From Streptomyces sp. DG2A-72 (GTDB lineage Bacteria; Actinomycetota; Actinomycetes; Streptomycetales; Streptomycetaceae): a stretch of DNA of 64,000 nucleotides. The notes below the pieces were generated by a model. The model was given only the letters and a program-made list of their open reading frames with translations. It did not search any database and had not been told where the DNA came from. Below are positions 25,816 through 34,176 of this stretch, piece after piece (positions within the stretch are counted from its first letter, which is position 1; each line of letters begins with the position of its first letter). The stretch covers positions 9,696,001-9,760,000 of the forward strand of contig NZ_JASTLC010000001.1 of the NCBI RefSeq assembly GCF_030499575.1, read 5' to 3'. The position numbers and the translations under genes are program-made.

Positions 25816-26247
25816 ATGCGGAACACCGCGCGCTGGGCAGCGACTCTCGGCCTCACGGCCACCGCCGTCTGCGGACCACTCACCGGGGCCGCGCTCGCCA
25901 CCCCGGCCGCCCCCGCCTCGCTCTACGCCCCTTCGGCACTGGTGCTCACCGCCGGCCACGGCGACAGCGCAGCCACCGTCACCCCGGAACGCGCGGTCAC
26001 CCTGACCTGCGCCCCGACGGCCTCCGGTACCCATCCGGTGGCCGCCGACGCCTGCGCCGAACTGCGCGGCACGGACGGTGACTTCGACGCGCTGAAGAGC
26101 AGAGACGGTGTGCTGTGCACCAGGCAGTACGACCCGGTGGTCGTCACCGTCGACGGCGTCTGGCAGGGCAAGCGCGTCTCCTATGAGCGCACCTTCTCCA
26201 ACGAGTGCGTGAAGAACTCCTACGGGACGAGTGTCTTCACGTTCTGA
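25816..26247 (+). CDS. Subtilisin inhibitor-like (SSI) protease inhibitor, trypsin-type
   Basis: The product has 143 residues with a signal peptide ([19 protein letters not shown] and an AxA site). The mature part has the SSI cores [20 protein letters not shown] and TFSNEC and four cysteines. In SSI proteins the reactive bond follows the second residue after the Cys of CPMVYDP; here the loop is CTRQYDP, so P1 is Arg and the target should be a trypsin-like rather than subtilisin-like protease. The ATG at 25816 is 9 bases after GGAAGG; an ATG at 25807 is too close. Secreted, it would protect against or time the action of extracellular proteases during development. Confidence 0.9.
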   Translation: MRNTARWAATLGLTATAVCGPLTGAALATPAAPASLYAPSALVLTAGHGDSAATVTPERAVTLTCAPTASGTHPVAADACAELRGTDGDFDALKSRDGVLCTRQYDPVVVTVDGVWQGKRVSYERTFSNECVKNSYGTSVFTF

Positions 26248-26339
26248 GGGACCGGGATCGCACGGCCCCCGTGATCACCAGCAGGGCACGTAGCTGGGGA
26301 GTGCGGACCCTGTGACGGGGCCCCTGTGATCTCGCACAA

Positions 26340-26372
26340 GGCCGGCGGGCGGAGTGGGGCCGCCCGCCGGCC
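26340..26372. terminator. Hairpin between converging genes
   Basis: Arms 26340-26352 and 26360-26372 are perfect 13-base complements (GGCCGGCGGGCGG) with a 7-base loop. It lies between the SSI gene and the STAS gene, which face each other, and can serve both. Confidence 0.75.
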
Positions 26373-26379
26373 CTCGAGC

Positions 26380-26793
26380 TCACTCCCGTTCCTCCGGGAT
26401 ACCGGGAAGCGGAGGGAACCGGTCCAGCAGGCCCGATGCGCGCAGCAGCCGGCGCAGCCGTGGATCGTTCGCGACGATCCGCAGTCGGCCGCCGCGCGCC
26501 GCGGCGCGTTCCTCGGCCCGGCACAGCACACGCAAGCCGGAGCAGTCGAAGAAGTCCACGGTTCGCAGATCGGCCAGCACGTCCGGCTCCGACCCCGCGG
26601 TCGCCGCATCGAGATGCTCCGCGAGAAACCCCGCCGTCGCCAGATCGATGTCACCGGCCGCCTCGACCACGGTGAACGGGCCGTGCGGGCGGGTCCGGGC
26701 ATGAGCGTTCGCCGCGGGCCGCGCCGTCCTGAAGGCGTCCACGACCGTGCCCTCGGCCGGCTCGCGGGCGCGGTCGTCTGCTTCCGGCGTCAT
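26380..26793 (-). CDS. STAS-domain anti-sigma factor antagonist
   Basis: The 137-residue protein has a divergent N-terminal tail of 40 residues and then a STAS fold: VVEAAGDIDLATAGFL, DVLADLRTVDFFDCSGLRVL. The Ser in DCSGL is the position that anti-sigma kinases phosphorylate in SpoIIAA/BldG-type proteins. It would bind a RsbW-like kinase when unphosphorylated and free a sigma factor. No partner kinase or sigma gene is adjacent. Expression would come from the region 26794-26930. Confidence 0.8.
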   Translation of the reverse strand: MTPEADDRAREPAEGTVVDAFRTARPAANAHARTRPHGPFTVVEAAGDIDLATAGFLAEHLDAATAGSEPDVLADLRTVDFFDCSGLRVLCRAEERAAARGGRLRIVANDPRLRRLLRASGLLDRFPPLPGIPEERE

Positions 26794-26930
26794 GTCCGCT
26801 CCACCTCGACAGGGGGCGCATTCGATCTCGGTAGGTACCCCGGCGCGGTCTTGACCATCCCTGTGGAGCGGCCCCGCAAGATCTGGTTCACCCGACCCGG
26901 TGAATTTCCCTTCCGATCATTGACTTTCCG

Positions 26931-27146
26931 TCATTCCTCGGATGTACGCCGAATCCGCCTGCGGTGGCTCGTGTCGCACCAGGGGTAACGGCGGCTGCGC
27001 CGACAGGTGCACAGGGCGACCCGGAAGCGGTCGGAGGTGACGATGGTGCCGTCCTCCAGTTCCACCTCGACCGGTCCGTCCACGAGGAGTGGGCCCGGCT
27101 CGTGGAAGGTGAGGCGACGCGGTCGGTCAGCGGGGGCGTTCGGCAC
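26931..27146 (-). CDS. CDGSH iron-sulfur domain protein
   Basis: This 71-residue protein holds the 2Fe-2S motif CxCxxSxxxPxCDxxH as CTCRRSRRYPWCDTSH at residues 46-61. Such proteins carry a redox-active, pH-sensitive cluster bound by three Cys and one His. It overlaps the upstream methyltransferase by 20 bases and is the last gene of a likely three-gene operon with the haem-oxygenase-like enzyme. It may supply or sense electrons for that enzyme (inference). Confidence 0.85.
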   Translation of the reverse strand: MPNAPADRPRRLTFHEPGPLLVDGPVEVELEDGTIVTSDRFRVALCTCRRSRRYPWCDTSHRRRIRRTSEE

Positions 27147-27792
27147 GGATGACCACCAGCTCTTCCTTGTCCTGGGCCGCGGTCAGCAGGCCGCGCTCAC
27201 GCAGCCAGCCCTGCCGGGCGCGCAGCACCGGGCCGAACGCGATGCGCCGCCGCAGTGTCACGGTGGTCCTCAGGCCGGATCCACGCAGATGCGCGAGGGT
27301 GCGGCCGGGGCCGCTCAGCGCGGAGTGCACGACCAGCAGGACTCCGCCCGGGCGCAGCAGGGCGGGTGCGTCCCGGCAGAGCGGATCGAGGACGAACCGG
27401 CCGTCGCGGCCCGCGTCCCACGACCGGGCCCCGCCACGAGGCCGCGGGCGGGCGTCGGGTGCCGGTACGTACGGCGGGTTGGCGAGGATGAGGTCGAAGG
27501 TCCGCCCGCGCACCGGGGCGAAGAGGTCCCCGTGCCGGATACGGACCGGAAGTCCGGCCAGCCGGGCGTTCAGCCGTGCGGTCCACACCGCTCGCCATGA
27601 CACGTCCACCGCGGTCACCCGGGTGCCCCGGCGTGCGGCCTGGAGCGCCAGCGCACCCGTCCCGGTGCCCACGTCGAGGACCTCCGCGTTCGGCGGGAGC
27701 CGTTCCTGGGCCAGGGCTCCGGCCAGCAGCGCGGTGTCGTCCTGCGGGGCGTACACGCCCGGTGGGGCGAGCGGAAGCGCCAGAGCGTTCAT
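27127..27792 (-). CDS. HemK2/Mtq2-like class I methyltransferase
   Basis: This 221-residue SAM-dependent methyltransferase has motif I VLDVGTGTGALAL, an acidic motif II end TAVDVS, and the NPPY motif in LILANPPYVP typical of N-methylation of Gln, Asn or adenine. It lacks the N-terminal PrmC domain, which places it with HemK2-like short forms. It lies between the haem-oxygenase-like gene (21 bases upstream) and the CDGSH gene (overlap). Substrate is unknown; a protein glutamine is the usual prediction for the family. Confidence 0.75.
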   Translation of the reverse strand: MNALALPLAPPGVYAPQDDTALLAGALAQERLPPNAEVLDVGTGTGALALQAARRGTRVTAVDVSWRAVWTARLNARLAGLPVRIRHGDLFAPVRGRTFDLILANPPYVPAPDARPRPRGGARSWDAGRDGRFVLDPLCRDAPALLRPGGVLLVVHSALSGPGRTLAHLRGSGLRTTVTLRRRIAFGPVLRARQGWLRERGLLTAAQDKEELVVIRAERPR

Positions 27793-27813
27793 GCATCCCA
27801 GGTACCCCTCATG

Positions 27814-28914
27814 TCATGGAATACCGGATATGCCATGCCCCAGCGGCCTGCGGAGCGACGACCGGCCCGCGCGCCACTCCGTGAGCAGGGCCGTGGCGAG
27901 ACGGTCCTCCAGGTGTCCGGTGACATCGACACCGAAGGCCACGTCCGCCGCGAGGTGCGGTTCCGCCTCCAGCAGCCCGCCGATCACCTCGTGGCGTACG
28001 ACCTGCTCATGGACCGCGTCTGCCTCGACGTGCTCGTCGTAGAAGAACACGGCCGCGGGACCGGCTCCCGTGCGGCGCAGGGCATCGGCGAGTCGCCGGG
28101 AGCCGGGCGACGAGGTGATCTCGACCGCCGCGAAGTGGCCCACCAGGGCGCCCCGCAGGGACCGGTGCAGGCCGAGGAGGGTCATCAGGTTCACCGTGGC
28201 CAGGGTGTCGGCGCAGGCCGCGTCGAGGTAGTGGCCGTACGTCGGGTCCAGGCCGAGGTCCGTCATCAGGTCGGCGAACAGGCGCGCGTGCAGCCGCTCG
28301 GGGCGGCCCCCGCCGTACTCGTCGAACTCCACCGCCGCCATGGCCGACTTGGCCCGGCCCGACAGCCGCGGCAGCACCCAGGCGTGCGGGTCGGCCTCCT
28401 TGAGGTGGTACAGGGAACGCTGGGCCGCGTACTCGCGCAGCTGCCACAACTCGCCCTCGTCGCAGAGGTAATGGGTGACCCCCGAGCCGTCGACGGGCTC
28501 GACGAGGAGCTCCGCCAGCGAGCCCTCGACGGTGTCGTGGACCGGAGTGTCAGCGCGCAGGGCGGACAGGAAACGATGCTCCAGCGCCGCGCGGATGCGC
28601 AGCAGATCCGGGTCCCACTCACGGTCCGGGGACACGCCCGCGAAGCCTCGGTAGTGCAGTTCGTAGCACAGGTACAGGGCGAGCTGGAGGTCGTCGCCGT
28701 AGCCGGGCACGGCGGTGATGTCCTCGGCGCGCGGCAGCGGTCCCGCGCCCAGCAGGTACTCCTCTACGGCTGCGGAGATCCGGCCGCGGGCCGACGGCAG
28801 AGGCGGTTCCTGGAGGTGCTGCTCCATGCGGCTCGAGTACCCGGGCGCCGCGATGCGACCCGCCGGTTGGAGCCGGCCCGGAGGCGTACTGCGGACCGGC
28901 ACGAAGGCACTCAT
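27814..28914 (-). CDS. Haem-oxygenase-like diiron (iron-containing redox) enzyme
   Basis: This 366-residue all-helical protein carries the metal-ligand patterns of the haem-oxygenase-like diiron family: VEFDEYGGGRPERLHARLF supplies Glu and His, and FFYDEHVEADAVHEQV supplies Glu, Asp and His. Related enzymes perform oxidative chemistry such as N-oxygenation, desaturation or C-C cleavage. I chose the ATG at 28914, with GAGGGCG 9 bases upstream; the frame is open further but without homology. It leads a likely operon with the HemK2-like and CDGSH genes, suggesting a small redox module. Substrate is unknown. Confidence 0.75.
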   Translation of the reverse strand: MSAFVPVRSTPPGRLQPAGRIAAPGYSSRMEQHLQEPPLPSARGRISAAVEEYLLGAGPLPRAEDITAVPGYGDDLQLALYLCYELHYRGFAGVSPDREWDPDLLRIRAALEHRFLSALRADTPVHDTVEGSLAELLVEPVDGSGVTHYLCDEGELWQLREYAAQRSLYHLKEADPHAWVLPRLSGRAKSAMAAVEFDEYGGGRPERLHARLFADLMTDLGLDPTYGHYLDAACADTLATVNLMTLLGLHRSLRGALVGHFAAVEITSSPGSRRLADALRRTGAGPAAVFFYDEHVEADAVHEQVVRHEVIGGLLEAEPHLAADVAFGVDVTGHLEDRLATALLTEWRAGRSSLRRPLGHGISGIP

Positions 28915-29051
28915 GATCAACTGCGCCCTCAAGAGTCGCCGACCCCTCCCACACGACAGCCTGGACGTACTGGCACCCGGGGCCCGGCCCTGACTGCCTC
29001 GACGAGGAGCGCCGCCCGACTGACGCTCATGCCTGCGCCGGGCTCGGTCCG

Positions 29052-30059
29052 TCAGTCCGTCGCGGTCGCGACCCGCAGGGGCACCGGGTCCGGGGGAGGG
29101 GGTTCCTCGGCGCGCCGGATGATCTCCGCCCACCAGGCGGAGCCGTCCTCGAGATGCCGCAGCAGGACCCCCTCGCGCAGCGCCCAGGGGCAGAGGGTGA
29201 CCACCTTGAGGCCGGTCAGCTTCATCGCGGTGTGCCCGACCACCGCGCCTGCCAGGCTCTGCTCGGCGCGCGGCGCGGAGATGCCGGGGAGCTCGGCGCG
29301 TTCGGCGGCGGGCAGCGCGGCCAGCCGGTCGATCGCCGCGCGCAGGTCCGAGCGGTGCAGCAGCCGTTCGGTGAACGGGCCCTTCCGGCCGGGCGGGGCT
29401 CCGCACAGCCGCCCCAACTGCTGGAACGTACGGGAGGTGGCGACCGCGCTACGCGGCCCCTCCCAACGGATCCGGGCCGCGACGTCCCGCAGCTGGTGGC
29501 GGACTCTGCGGCGCAGCGCCTTCACCTGCTCCGGCGGCGGGGGATCCTGACCGTCGAAGAACTCACGCGTCAGCCGTCCCGCACCGAGCGGCAGTGAGGC
29601 CACGAAGTCCGGCAACCGGCCGCGGCCGAAGGCCACTTCGAGGGAACCGCCGCCGATGTCGAGCAGCGCGAGCGGCCCCGACTGCCAGCCCGTCCAGCGC
29701 CGGGCGCCCAGGAACGTCAGCTCGGCCTCGACCTCGCCCGGCAGGGTGCACAGCTCCACCCCGGTGCGCGTCCGCACGGAGCGCAGGACGTCCTGCCGGT
29801 TCGCGGCGCCCCGCACCACCGCCGTGGCGAAGGCCAGCGGACCCGCGGCGCCCCACTTCGAGGCGGTCACGCTCGCCTCGGCGACCGCGTCGACGAGTCG
29901 TTCCACGGCCCCTTCGGGAATGCGGCCGCCGGGCCTGACCTCGTCGGACAACCTCAGGCGCCACTTGGCGGTGTGGACCGGCAGCGGCGCCCCACCCGAC
30001 GCATCCGCCACCACCAGCCGGACCGTGTTCGACCCCACATCCACCACGCTGATTCGCAT
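29052..30059 (-). CDS. Ppx/GppA-type phosphatase
   Basis: The 335-residue protein has the ASKHA-fold phosphate loops: DVGSNTVRLVVAD at the start, ATAVVRGAANRQDVL, the EVEAELTFLGA loop with catalytic Glu, and LDIGGGSLEVAFG. Members hydrolyse exopolyphosphate or pppGpp. Actinobacterial short forms like this often have weak polyphosphatase activity, so its substrate should be stated as polyphosphate or a guanosine polyphosphate. It ends 137 bases before the next gene in the same direction. Confidence 0.85.
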   Translation of the reverse strand: MRISVVDVGSNTVRLVVADASGGAPLPVHTAKWRLRLSDEVRPGGRIPEGAVERLVDAVAEASVTASKWGAAGPLAFATAVVRGAANRQDVLRSVRTRTGVELCTLPGEVEAELTFLGARRWTGWQSGPLALLDIGGGSLEVAFGRGRLPDFVASLPLGAGRLTREFFDGQDPPPPEQVKALRRRVRHQLRDVAARIRWEGPRSAVATSRTFQQLGRLCGAPPGRKGPFTERLLHRSDLRAAIDRLAALPAAERAELPGISAPRAEQSLAGAVVGHTAMKLTGLKVVTLCPWALREGVLLRHLEDGSAWWAEIIRRAEEPPPPDPVPLRVATATD

Positions 30060-30129
30060 GGGCTGACGAGTACCCAGCCGGAGGACGGACGAACGGGATC
30101 ACTTCGCGCGCCACGCCGTCAGCCGCGGC

Positions 30130-30250
30130 TCACCAGCCCGGGACGGCCCGTCGGTAGCGCTCGTGCTCGGCGCAGAACCGGCTTGCGAGGGCGGGCTCCT
30201 CGTACCATCGCGCGAACGCCCACATCCCGAGCCCGGCGAAGGTGAAACGG
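30130..30250 (-). pseudogene. Isoprenylcysteine methyltransferase-like C-terminal relic
   Basis: The translation FAGLGMWAFARWYEEPALASR followed by RYRRAVPGW and a stop is the C-terminal signature of membrane ICMT/PEMT-type methyltransferases. Only about 40 residues remain and no start or upstream membrane helices are present. It is a vestige between the Ppx gene and the ArsR gene. Confidence 0.5.
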
Positions 30251-30326
30251 CAACGTCTCGCAGAGAGGGGAGCGTGTGACGTGCGCAACGGCAGCCCTGC
30301 ATCCGGAGCCGATGGCGCTACATTCC

Positions 30327-30356
30327 TTGACGGGAATATAACCACAGAGGCATATT
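30327..30356 (+). promoter_or_regulatory. ArsR-gene promoter with inverted repeat
   Basis: TTGACG (30327-30332) and CATATT (30351-30356) are 18 bases apart, placing the transcript start at about the ATG at 30363, so the mRNA may be leaderless. AATAT (30335-30339) and ATATT (30352-30356) form an inverted repeat across the spacer and -10, a likely operator for the ArsR protein. Confidence 0.45.
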
Positions 30357-30362
30357 GGACTC

Positions 30363-30707
30363 ATGTCCGACGCCGCCCTCTGGACCGCCCTCGCCGATCC
30401 CCATCGGCGGGCCATCGTCGCGCTGCTCCTGGAGCGGCCGCGGCCCGTCGGGGAGATCGTGGAGGCATGCGGGCTGAGCCAGCCGAGCACGTCGAAGCAT
30501 CTGCGGGTGCTGCGTGATGCCGGTCTGGTGCGGGTCCGGCAGGACGCGCAGCGGCGGGTCTACGCCCTCGACCCGGCGCCGATCGAGGAACTCGACGCCT
30601 GGCTGGCCCCGTACCGCAAGCTGTGGAACCGCAGCCTGGACGCGCTGGGCCGCCGCCTGGACGAGACGTCGGACGACTCCACCGAGGACCCCTCTCCGAA
30701 GGACTGA
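30363..30707 (+). CDS. ArsR-family transcriptional regulator
   Basis: This 114-residue winged-helix protein opens ALWTALADPHRRAIVALLLE and has the recognition helix LSQPSTSKHLRVLRDAGLV and wing VRVRQDAQRRVYAL. No metal-binding Cys pair is present, so it belongs to the non-metal group paired with SRPBCC proteins. The partner starts 6 bases downstream. It probably represses its own operon at the inverted repeat described at 30327-30356. Confidence 0.85.
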   Translation: MSDAALWTALADPHRRAIVALLLERPRPVGEIVEACGLSQPSTSKHLRVLRDAGLVRVRQDAQRRVYALDPAPIEELDAWLAPYRKLWNRSLDALGRRLDETSDDSTEDPSPKD

Positions 30708-30713
30708 TCCACC

Positions 30714-31241
30714 ATGTCCGTCGAACGCACCGGCACCCATCTGACCCTGGACGACGGCCGCCCCGCCGTCCGCTTCACCCGTACCTACGACCATCCCGTC
30801 GACCGCGTCTGGCAGTTCGTGACCGACGCCGACGAGCTCGTCCACTGGTTCCCGTCCCGCGCCGAGATCGAGCTGCGCCCCGGCGGCACGATCAAGTTCA
30901 GCGGCGACCCGGCCATGGAGGGCACCACGGGCACTGTGCTCGCCGTCGAAGCACCCCGCCACCTGTCCTTCGAGTGGGGCGGCGACGAACTCCACTTCGA
31001 CCTCGAAGCCCTGGACGACAAGCGCACCCGCTTCACGCTCACCAACATCCTGGCCGCCGAGAACACCGCCGCCCGCAACGGCGCCGGCTGGGACGTCTGC
31101 CTCGCCGCCCTCGACGCCCGCGCCAGGGGCGAGCACTTCGAGGGCCCGCACGCCGGGACGACCGCACCCTGGGAGGAGGTCTACGCGAGCTGGGTCAAGG
31201 CCGGCGTCCCCTCCGGCGCCCCGATCCCCGGCACGAACTGA
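30714..31241 (+). CDS. SRPBCC (AHSA1-like) domain protein
   Basis: This 175-residue protein has the START/SRPBCC fold of the AHSA1 family: RFTRTYDHPVDRVWQFVTDADELVHWF at the start, GTTGTVLAVEAPRHLSFEW and a C-terminal helix GAGWDVCLAALDARARG. These proteins bind hydrophobic ligands in a deep pocket and are regularly co-transcribed with an ArsR regulator, as here. The ligand is unknown. Confidence 0.8.
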   Translation: MSVERTGTHLTLDDGRPAVRFTRTYDHPVDRVWQFVTDADELVHWFPSRAEIELRPGGTIKFSGDPAMEGTTGTVLAVEAPRHLSFEWGGDELHFDLEALDDKRTRFTLTNILAAENTAARNGAGWDVCLAALDARARGEHFEGPHAGTTAPWEEVYASWVKAGVPSGAPIPGTN

Positions 31242-31243
31242 CC

Positions 31244-31311
31244 GCGCCCCCAAGGGGCGCGGGGCTGTATCAATATGCGGCTCCGCCGCGTGGGCGCGAC
31301 CAGCCACGACG
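31244..31311. repeat. Dispersed intergenic repeat, copy B
   Basis: Second copy of the sequence at 3869-3933, differing at a few positions. It begins with GCGCCCCCAAGGGGCGC, has the GCGGCTCCGCCGC hairpin and ends CGACCAGCCACGACG. It lies between the SRPBCC gene and the converging ABC transporter gene and probably terminates both. Confidence 0.75.
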
Positions 31312-31358
31312 CAGCCGCAGCCGACAGACGGCACAACGCGGCACCACCCAGCGGAGCG

Positions 31359-34175
31359 CTACGCCATCTGCCGCTTCACCAGCTCATGCAGCCGCCCGCC
31401 CGTGTCCGCCAGCAGTTGCGCGGGCGGGCCCTGCTGGGCGACCTTGCCGTCCTCCATCACGATGACGCGGTCGGCGTCCAGCACCGTCGAGAGGCGGTGC
31501 GCGATGACGATGCGGGTGGCGTTGAGGGCCTTGGTGCTCTCGATGACCGTGCGCTGGGTCTCGTTGTCGAGGGCGCTGGTCGCCTCGTCGAAGAAGAGGA
31601 TGCGGGGCCGGCGGATCAGCGCCTGGGCGATCATCAGCCGCTGCCGCTGGCCGCCGGATATCGCTCCGTTGCCCGCGACGATCGTGTGCAGTCCCATCGG
31701 CATCCGCTGGATGTCCTCGGCGAGCCCCGCCATCGCGGCGGCGGCCATCGCCTCCTCGGGCGTGTAGGGCTCGGTGCCGCAGATGACGTCCAGGATGGAG
31801 CCGGTGAACGGCTGCGCATGCTGGAGCACCACCCCGCACTGCCTGCGTACGGCGGACTGGTCGAGCGCCGCCAGGTCTTGACCGTCGTACAGCACACTGC
31901 CCGAGACCGGCTTGTCGAAGCCGATGAGCAGCCGCAGCAGCGTCGACTTGCCGCAGCCGCTGGGGCCGACGATCGCCACGAACTCGCCCGGCTTCACCTC
32001 GAACGACACGTCGTCCAGGACCAGTGGGCCGTCGTCCGAGTACCGGAACGACAGCCGTCGTGTCTCGATCGCTCCGGTCAGCGGTCCCGGCCGGGTGCTT
32101 GCCGTGCGCACCTCGGGTGTCGCGTCGAGCACCGGCTTGATCTCCTCGAACAGCGGCAGCGCGGCCACCGCCGAGACGAAGGCGCCGGTGAGCTGGGTGA
32201 CGGAGGTCAGCAGCATCGTCACCGACGTGTTGAAGGTGAGGAAGGCCGCCGCCGACATCTCGCCGCGCGCCGGACCGGCCAGCAGCATGAACATCAGCAG
32301 GGTGCACAGCGGCAGATACACGGCGCTCAGCACCGCGTTGAGGTTCTTGATGTGGCCCGCCTTCTGCTGCAACTCGCGGCTGCGGGCGAACTCGGACGCC
32401 CAGGCGGCGTACGCGTAGTTCTCGGCCGCCGCGACCCTGAGCTTCGGCAGGCCGCGCAGCGTCTGGAAGGCCTGGTTGTTCAGCTTGTTGCCGAGCACGA
32501 CGAGCCGCCGCTGCCAGCGCACCTGCCACAGCCCGAGCCCCAGGAACACCGCCGCGATCACCACGAGCATGCCGATCGCGGCGAGGGCCATCGGCACGCT
32601 GTACCAGAACAGCAGCGCCAGGTTCATCACGCCGACGGTCAGCGACTGGGCGACCACCGGGCCGACTCCCGCCATGAGCCGGCGAATCGAGCTGATGCCC
32701 ATGGCGGCGCTGGCCAGCTCGCCCGTCGACCGCTCGGTGAAGAACTTGGTCGGCAGTCGCAACAGGCGATCCCAGACGGCCGGTTGGAGGGTCGCCTCGA
32801 TACGGCCCTCCAGGCGCAGGATCGTCAGGTTCTGCAGCAGCATGAACGCCGCCGCGACCACACTGCTGACCATCACCGCCAGACAGACCTGCACGATCAG
32901 CCCGGTCTGGGCCTTCGGCACGAACTCACCGAGCACCTTGCCGGTCGCGATCGGCACCAGCGCGCCGATGGCCACCGTGACCAGGCCGCTGATGATGAGG
33001 CTCGTCAGGTCGCCGCTCGTACCCCGCATGCTGAACCGCAGCAGCCGCAAAGGGCTGAGCCCGCGGTCCGGCAGCGGACGGTAGAACATCACCGCACGCG
33101 GCTCGAACTCCTCCGCGTTGGCCTTCTCGATCGGCGTCTCCCGGCCGGTCGCCGGATGGACGGCGACATAGCCGCCGCGCCGCCACAGCAGGGCGACCGG
33201 CGCTCCGGACAGCGCCCGGTGGCCTACCATCGGGCCGACGTTGTCCCGCCACCAGCGGCCGTCCAGGCGTACGGATCTGGTGCGGACGCGGGAGGCTACG
33301 GCGATCTGCTCGACGGGATCGAGCCGGTCACTTCCGGTGCCGGTCTGCGCGGGCTCCGCGAGAGCGATCCCGGAGGCCTGGGCGACCAGTTTGCACGCGG
33401 CGTAGCTCGCGTCCGCGTCAGCGGCCGTCGCACGCTTCGCCGACGACTTGCCGATCGACGCGAGCAGCGTCCGGTCGGCCTCGGCGCGGACCGCCTCACC
33501 GGCCTTGATACCGGCCGCCGTCCGTGTCTCGTGGGTGCGCTCCAGCTGCTCGATCCAGCGGTCCAGCGTCGACAGCAGCCGGTACTGCTGGTCGACCATG
33601 CCCTGCCAGACACCCGGGTCCATCAGCAGGTCGGCGGCGGCCTCCGCGCCGTACAGGGAGCCGTACTGCACGCTGCCCGGTGGCACCTGCATCCAGAACA
33701 CGTCGTCGTCGGTGGGCGCTGCGGCGTTGTCACCGGCCATCGGCGCCTGGAAGAGGATCGACAGGCTGCGGCCGACGCCGAGCGCGAGGGCGTACTCCAG
33801 CGGGCTGGTCGTGGGCGGGACGTACTGGGGGTTGCCGTACTCGTCGTACGACCAGGTCTGGGTGTTCGCGGGCTGGTACAGCTCGCGCAGCCCGATGCGG
33901 TGGACGACGCAGTCGCGTGAGGGGCGGGCGACCAGGGTGTGCTGGGGACCCGGGACCGGGCCGAGCAGCAGCGAGCCGGTCTCCAGGCGGCCGAGGTGGT
34001 GCCAGTGGCCCTGCGCGCCGGCGTCGACCGCGAACAGGTCCATGGCGCCGGACGCGACCAGCCACAGCACCTGCGGGCCTTCGAGGTCGAGGCGGTTGAG
34101 CCCGGTGCAGTCGATCGGCGTCCCCATCTGACCGAGCGCGCCGAGGACCAGGTCGCCTTCGTGAACGGACGTCAT
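31359..34175 (-). CDS. NHLM-type peptide exporter, second ABC subunit
   Basis: This 938-residue protein has a soluble N-terminal extension of about 330 residues with no protease motif (start resembling a cyclic-nucleotide-binding-like jelly roll), a six-helix exporter domain (about 390-680) and an ATPase domain: Walker A GPSGCGKST, signature ISGGQRQRL, Walker B ILFFDEATSALD and the H-loop IAHRLS. It corresponds to the second ABC protein of NHLM bacteriocin export sets. Its start lies one base after the stop of the C39 peptidase ABC gene, with which it should form the exporter. It ends the operon before the repeat at 31244. Confidence 0.85.
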   Translation of the reverse strand: MTSVHEGDLVLGALGQMGTPIDCTGLNRLDLEGPQVLWLVASGAMDLFAVDAGAQGHWHHLGRLETGSLLLGPVPGPQHTLVARPSRDCVVHRIGLRELYQPANTQTWSYDEYGNPQYVPPTTSPLEYALALGVGRSLSILFQAPMAGDNAAAPTDDDVFWMQVPPGSVQYGSLYGAEAAADLLMDPGVWQGMVDQQYRLLSTLDRWIEQLERTHETRTAAGIKAGEAVRAEADRTLLASIGKSSAKRATAADADASYAACKLVAQASGIALAEPAQTGTGSDRLDPVEQIAVASRVRTRSVRLDGRWWRDNVGPMVGHRALSGAPVALLWRRGGYVAVHPATGRETPIEKANAEEFEPRAVMFYRPLPDRGLSPLRLLRFSMRGTSGDLTSLIISGLVTVAIGALVPIATGKVLGEFVPKAQTGLIVQVCLAVMVSSVVAAAFMLLQNLTILRLEGRIEATLQPAVWDRLLRLPTKFFTERSTGELASAAMGISSIRRLMAGVGPVVAQSLTVGVMNLALLFWYSVPMALAAIGMLVVIAAVFLGLGLWQVRWQRRLVVLGNKLNNQAFQTLRGLPKLRVAAAENYAYAAWASEFARSRELQQKAGHIKNLNAVLSAVYLPLCTLLMFMLLAGPARGEMSAAAFLTFNTSVTMLLTSVTQLTGAFVSAVAALPLFEEIKPVLDATPEVRTASTRPGPLTGAIETRRLSFRYSDDGPLVLDDVSFEVKPGEFVAIVGPSGCGKSTLLRLLIGFDKPVSGSVLYDGQDLAALDQSAVRRQCGVVLQHAQPFTGSILDVICGTEPYTPEEAMAAAAMAGLAEDIQRMPMGLHTIVAGNGAISGGQRQRLMIAQALIRRPRILFFDEATSALDNETQRTVIESTKALNATRIVIAHRLSTVLDADRVIVMEDGKVAQQGPPAQLLADTGGRLHELVKRQMA

Positions 34176-34176
34176 C

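Noticed and set aside
31275..33920. 881-codon open frame antisense to the ABC transporter gene
   Set aside because: His/Arg/Gln-rich shadow without motifs; the minus strand encodes all ABC signatures.
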